A stretch of 43,072 bases of DNA from Peptococcaceae bacterium (lineage in GTDB: Bacteria; Bacillota; Peptococcia; Peptococcales; Peptococcaceae), in assembly GCA_900756555.1 (NCBI GenBank), contig CAAEKP010000142.1, forward strand, positions 1 through 43,072, written 5' to 3'. The notes beneath the pieces were generated by a model. That model saw only the letters and a list, made by a program, of their open reading frames with translations. It made no database searches and was not told the origin of the DNA. Shown piece after piece: positions 40,116 to 43,072 of the stretch; the first letter of the stretch is position 1; the number at the start of each line of letters is the position of its first letter. The translations under genes and the position numbers were made by a program.

Positions 40116-41177
40116 ATGAAAAATTGGAGTTCGCGAAAATGGACGAAGGGTCTGTTGATGGTGGTGCCGGTGATGATTGTGGTGGCAGCGTTGTGTATTT
40201 TTGCGGCGATGCCAAAGAGCAATGCGATAACATTAGAGGGCAGTGTGGAGATATCCACCAACAGTTGCTTTGCGCAGACCAGCGGCACCGTAACCGAGGT
40301 GATGGTGCAGGCTGGACAGCAGGTGAAAGCCGGGGATGTGCTGGCTGTCATGGATGACAGCGGGCTGCAAAATCAGGTGCAGCAGCTGGAAGCAACGCTG
40401 GTGATGAAAAATGCCAAGCTGAATCAGCTGAAAAAGATGCCGGATGCAGCGCCGGTTATTGCTGCGCGAAAAGCAGCGCAGCATACCGCACAGATTTATC
40501 AGGAAAAACTGACTGCCGCGCGGCGTTCCCTAGAAGAAGTAGAGGCTGAGTATAACAAGCAGCAGCAATTATATGATGCGGGCGCTATTGCACAGCAGCA
40601 GCTAAAACAATATCAGCAGAGTGTGGAAACGGCCAGCACAGCCGTTGCGGTGGCAGAATCCGAACTGGCGGCAGCACAGAATACCGTTAATACGTATGCT
40701 TCGCCGGAACAGGACGCTGATGCGGTGGATGCGGCGCTGGCCGATATTCATCTCACAGAATTGCAGATTGAACAGCTGGAGCAAAGCAAAGATGATTACA
40801 CAGTAAAAGCACTGACCGATGGTGTTGTTATCAGCAGCGATGTAGCACAAGGGGTAACTGTTGTGCAGGGACAGCGTTTGTTTGACGTGTCCAACCAGGA
40901 TGATAAACAGTTTGTCTTTTATCTGCCGGTGGAATATGCTGATGAAATCGGTTTTGGCAGTAAGGTGGATATTTATCGCCTGAACGCGGCGGAACCGATC
41001 GGCACCGCAGATGTGTGCTATATGGACTGGAAAGCTGTGTACACGCCAGATGATTACGAATCTGGCGCAAATAAAAACAAAAAGAGCATCAAAGTAAAAG
41101 CGTTGATTGACAGCGCCGAGCCACTGGGTGTAGGTGAAACGCTGGTGACAAGAATCGAAAAAGAAAAAGCAGAATAA
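40116..41177 (+). CDS. HlyD-family membrane fusion (adaptor) protein
   Basis: The protein has 353 residues. One N-terminal membrane anchor (about residues 10-32) precedes the first half of a biotinyl-lipoyl domain (QTSGTVTEVMVQAGQQVKAG near 53). A long coiled-coil hairpin (about 85-205) follows, then the second lipoyl half (VKALTDGVVISSDVAQG near 230) and a beta-barrel part. Such proteins link inner-membrane exporters to the outer envelope. Directly after an ABC-2 permease, it suggests export across a two-membrane envelope, in line with a Negativicute. No outer-membrane TolC gene is present. GGAGG precedes the ATG by 5 bases. Confidence 0.87.
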   Translation: MKNWSSRKWTKGLLMVVPVMIVVAALCIFAAMPKSNAITLEGSVEISTNSCFAQTSGTVTEVMVQAGQQVKAGDVLAVMDDSGLQNQVQQLEATLVMKNAKLNQLKKMPDAAPVIAARKAAQHTAQIYQEKLTAARRSLEEVEAEYNKQQQLYDAGAIAQQQLKQYQQSVETASTAVAVAESELAAAQNTVNTYASPEQDADAVDAALADIHLTELQIEQLEQSKDDYTVKALTDGVVISSDVAQGVTVVQGQRLFDVSNQDDKQFVFYLPVEYADEIGFGSKVDIYRLNAAEPIGTADVCYMDWKAVYTPDDYESGANKNKKSIKVKALIDSAEPLGVGETLVTRIEKEKAE

Positions 41178-41181
41178 AAAA

Positions 41182-41249
41182 GGTTACTGCATCAAGTCTG
41201 TTATCTCGTGGAAAAGCAGAGAAACAGGAATGTTGCAGTAACTTTTTTA
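41182..41249. terminator. Two-way terminator between the adaptor and SMR genes
   Basis: GTTACTGCA (41,183-41,191) pairs with TGCAGTAAC (41,234-41,242) and an A-run and T-run lie on the two outer sides. The loop is about 42 bases, which is long. Convergent genes end on both sides. Confidence 0.6.
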
Positions 41250-41252
41250 TTG

Positions 41253-41621
41253 TTAGCGTATAATATGGTTGACGCGCTCATAATATTCGTTTTCATTCAC
41301 AGGCAGACGAGAATTATTAATCAGTACGATGCCAATGATGATAACGATCAGCGCAATGATTTTGCCTACGCCCAGCGCTTCATGGAAGTAAAAGCGTCCC
41401 ACCAGCGCGTTGGCTGCGGTGCTGAAGCCGGCCCAGATGGCGTAGCCTACAGAAAGTGGGATGGTACGCAGTGCCCGTGCAAAGAAGTAGAACGCAAAAC
41501 AGTAGCTGACAATAAAAATCAATGTTGGTTGAATATTTGTGAAGCCGTCAGATAATTTTAACATTGTTGAGCCCAGCAGACTGAGCAGAACGGTCAGTGC
41601 CATTTGAAAATATGCTTGCAT
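41253..41621 (-). CDS. Small multidrug resistance (SMR) family transporter, subunit 2
   Basis: The protein has 122 residues and four membrane helices. SMR features are GSTMLKLSDGFTN near residue 17, the aromatic helix and SVGYAIWAGFSTAAN near 57. The conserved membrane Glu of helix 1 in EmrE is replaced by a non-acidic residue (LLSLLGSTMLK instead of EVxGTxxLK), so it likely needs its partner. A 16-residue hydrophilic tail extends past the usual end. It pairs with the upstream SMR gene, as in EbrAB, YkkCD or MdtIJ. Confidence 0.88.
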   Translation of the reverse strand: MQAYFQMALTVLLSLLGSTMLKLSDGFTNIQPTLIFIVSYCFAFYFFARALRTIPLSVGYAIWAGFSTAANALVGRFYFHEALGVGKIIALIVIIIGIVLINNSRLPVNENEYYERVNHIIR

Positions 41622-41641
41622 GATGGAATCTCCTCTCGTGT

Positions 41642-41953
41642 TTACAGCAGATTGAGCGCTATAATGCCGCCTAACAGCAACACCAGCCCTACATAACCGG
41701 CAGGCTTGAATCGTTCCTTAAATAATACCATGCCGATAACCATGGTCAGCATAGTGCCGGCGCCAGACCAGGTGGCGTAAGCGATATTCAGCGGCAGAAC
41801 CTTCATGGACAGTGCCACCGTATAGTAAGCGATACCGTAGGCCAGCAGGCAGAGAGCGGCCAGAAACTTTTTTTGAAAGCCATCGGTAAATTTCAGCAGC
41901 GTGGAGCCGCAAATCTCGGTGAGAATGCCGATGACGAGATAAACGTAATGCAT
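41642..41953 (-). CDS. Small multidrug resistance (SMR) family transporter, subunit 1
   Basis: The protein has 103 residues and four membrane helices. The catalytic Glu of SMR proteins is present in ILTEICGSTLLKFTDGF near residue 12, and the central loop has NIAYATWSGAGTMLT near 55. It probably forms an antiparallel heterodimer with the protein encoded 20 bases downstream, moving polyamine, quaternary ammonium or guanidinium-type cations by proton exchange; the substrate is not decided by sequence. GGAGG is 9 bases before the ATG. Confidence 0.9.
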   Translation of the reverse strand: MHYVYLVIGILTEICGSTLLKFTDGFQKKFLAALCLLAYGIAYYTVALSMKVLPLNIAYATWSGAGTMLTMVIGMVLFKERFKPAGYVGLVLLLGGIIALNLL

Positions 41954-42118
41954 CAATGATTCCTCCTGGTTGTAAAAATAGTATGTAATGAACGTTGATT
42001 GTGCAATATTCAGTATAACGCTTCTGGTGAAACAATGGTAAGAACTGTTTTGCGATAACCTGTATCAGAAAATCTTTTTACAGAATCAATTCTTTTGACA
42101 GGCAGCAAAAGCAAACAA

Positions 42119-42151
42119 CAAAAAGACCTCTACCAAGGGCAGAGGTCTTTC
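42119..42151 (-). terminator. Terminator after the thioredoxin-like gene
   Basis: AAAAGACCTCT pairs with AGAGGTCTTT around a 9-base loop; on the minus strand five T and GTTG follow. Confidence 0.85.
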
Positions 42152-42166
42152 CAGATGCCAATAAAA

Positions 42167-42490
42167 TTAAGCATTCAGAATTTCATCAATTTTTGCGGTG
42201 TAAACTTCTTCGTCTTTTTTACCAGCGTATTTGCCTAAGAATTCACCATCGTTGAAGAACAGAACCTGTGGTACACCTTTCAGAGAGAAACGGTTGAACA
42301 GGTCTTTTTCATCTTCTACGTCTACGTGGTAGAAACCGAAATCTTTACCAGCGTATTCTTCTTCGATTTCATCCAGAATTGGGTGAACTTCCTGACATAC
42401 ATGGCAGCTTTTTCTGGAGAAGATAACCAGACATGGTTTACCTTCATCATAAATAATTTCTTCAAAAGAGTTTGCGTTTAAATCCTGCAT
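42167..42490 (-). CDS. Thioredoxin-family protein
   Basis: The protein has 107 residues, the size of thioredoxin. The active site is SRKSCHVCQEVHP near residue 27 (CHVC instead of CGPC), and the cis-Pro is in LKGVPQVLFFNDGEFL near 70. The CHVC pair suggests a redox potential different from that of standard thioredoxin. There is no signal peptide, so it is cytoplasmic. The ATG at 42,490 is 10 bases after AGGAGTG. No thioredoxin reductase gene is adjacent. Confidence 0.9.
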   Translation of the reverse strand: MQDLNANSFEEIIYDEGKPCLVIFSRKSCHVCQEVHPILDEIEEEYAGKDFGFYHVDVEDEKDLFNRFSLKGVPQVLFFNDGEFLGKYAGKKDEEVYTAKIDEILNA

Positions 42491-42643
42491 AATAATATAC
42501 ACTCCTATCGTTTTTTTACTTTTTTAAAGTATTGTGAAAGCTTTCTTTATTGCTATTATTTTAACATTATTTTGCGAAATATGCAAAGGATTATGGCATT
42601 CAAGATGGCTATTGTGACATAATTATTAATTATAACAAAACAT

Positions 42644-42675
42644 CGCTTTTTTATATCTGGAAAAGCGGGTATAAT
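42644..42675 (+). promoter_or_regulatory. Promoter of the exodeoxyribonuclease gene with inverted repeat in the spacer
   Basis: TATAAT lies at 42,670-42,675. CGCTTTT (42,644-42,650) and AAAAGCG (42,661-42,667) form an inverted repeat over the -35 to -10 space. The -35 is poor, which would suit activator or repressor control. Confidence 0.45.
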
Positions 42676-42712
42676 AAAAATGACTATAACAATGATACAA
42701 AGGAGTATGACT

Positions 42713-43072
42713 ATGAAACTGATATCCTGGAATGTAAATGGGCTGCGTGCCTGTGTGGGCAAAGGATTTTTAGAATTTTTTGAACAGGAAGCGGCAGACT
42801 TTTTCTGTCTGCAAGAAACAAAAATGCAGCCGGAGCAACTGGCCTTGGATTTGCCGGGCTATTATCAATATTGGAACAGCGCTGAAAAGAAAGGCTATTC
42901 CGGCTGCGCGATCCTTACCCGGAAAAAACCGGACGAAGTCATTATCGGATTCGGCAACGAAGAATTTGACCGTGAAGGACGATATGTTGAAGCCCGCTTT
43001 AACAATTTAATCGTCGTCTCTATTTACTTTCCTTCTGGAAGCTCCTCTGAAGAACGTCAAGATCGGAAGAGC
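42713..43072 (+). CDS. xth: Exodeoxyribonuclease III, 5' part (truncated by contig end)
   Basis: The visible 120 codons show the ExoIII/AP-endonuclease opening KLISWNVNGLRACVGKGF, the metal-binding Glu in FFCLQETKMQPEQ near residue 34 and GYSGCAILTRKKP near 62. After ARFNNLIVVSIYFPSGS the frame ends at the window edge. The family normally has about 250 residues. The final four codons (DRKS region) derive from adapter sequence and are not real. AGGAG lies 7 bases before the ATG at 42,713. It repairs abasic sites in DNA. Confidence 0.93.
   Translation, partial: MKLISWNVNGLRACVGKGFLEFFEQEAADFFCLQETKMQPEQLALDLPGYYQYWNSAEKKGYSGCAILTRKKPDEVIIGFGNEEFDREGRYVEARFNNLIVVSIYFPSGSSSEERQDRKS
43060..43072 (+). 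other. Illumina adapter remnant at the contig end
   Basis: The last 13 bases, AGATCGGAAGAGC, are identical to the common start of Illumina TruSeq adapters. The exodeoxyribonuclease frame departs from its expected sequence at the same point. Confidence 0.9.

Noticed and set aside
42556..42762. 68-codon minus-strand frame in the gap between the thioredoxin-like and exodeoxyribonuclease genes
   Set aside because: It overlaps the start of the exodeoxyribonuclease gene and its promoter, has no ribosome site and is simply AT-rich hydrophobic sequence.
1..43072. tRNA or rRNA genes and intact insertion sequences
   Set aside because: No tRNA-like cloverleaf, no conserved rRNA segment and no transposase frame was recognised on either strand.

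Overview
The window looks like a draft-assembly contig end from a low-to-mid GC gut Firmicute, most likely a member of the Negativicutes (Acidaminococcales/Selenomonadales type). Supporting signs are a spoIIID-mreB pair with no other sporulation gene nearby, an fba-fsa-glpX-rho gene string, an MdoB-like phosphoglycerol transferase and HlyD-type adaptor that would suit a two-membrane envelope, and Firmicute-style GGAGG ribosome sites with many intrinsic terminators. The assignment is an inference; no rRNA or tRNA is present to settle it.

Positions 1 to about 9,700, with every gene on the minus strand, are one end of an integrative and conjugative element of the Tn1549-like/RepA_N-associated kind. 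In transcription order it carries a DUF5348 gene, two small cysteine-rich genes, repA, parA, parB, an unknown gene, an alpha/beta hydrolase, DUF3846, an unknown gene, DUF4313, pcfB, the VirD4/TraG coupling ATPase, two small regulators/unknowns, and the start of a Maff2 membrane protein cut by the window edge. RepA, ParA and ParB make a plasmid-like replication and partition module. A likely replication origin (three 23-bp iterons, two DnaA boxes, an AT-rich tract) lies inside repA itself. The integrase, relaxase and VirB4 genes are not in the window. The element-chromosome junction should lie between 9,607 and about 9,980.

From 10,034 to 22,106 is the first chromosomal block: a KdpD-like kinase lacking the KdpD N-terminal domain with its KdpE-like regulator, a C39-like papain-fold protein, a monofunctional glycosyltransferase, SpoIIID, MreB and an MdoB-like enzyme (cell-wall growth and envelope functions). 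On the opposite strand is a second two-component system with a small secreted protein, preceded by a tandem repeat that fits its regulator. A secreted subtilase follows, with an unusual leader region (a GC-rich hairpin and a 13-codon ORF). A 143-bp nested inverted-repeat element of unknown nature separates the subtilase from a CoA-disulfide-reductase-like enzyme fused to rhodanese.

From 24,079 to 28,146 is a central-carbon operon (class II aldolase, transaldolase-like aldolase, class II fructose bisphosphatase) that runs into rho. Its promoter carries a perfect palindrome next to the -10 box. Next comes a five-gene tandem array of related small membrane proteins (28,274-30,571), the least understood genes in the window. 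An AAA_14/DUF4143 ATPase with twin mirror-image operators follows, then lepA, an ArsC/Spx-like protein, an Eis-type acetyltransferase, NudC, a DUF2974 hydrolase, an ABC-2 transporter with an adaptor protein, a paired SMR transporter, a thioredoxin-like protein and the 5' part of exodeoxyribonuclease III. The last 13 bases are an exact match to the common Illumina adapter, so the contig end is artefactual.
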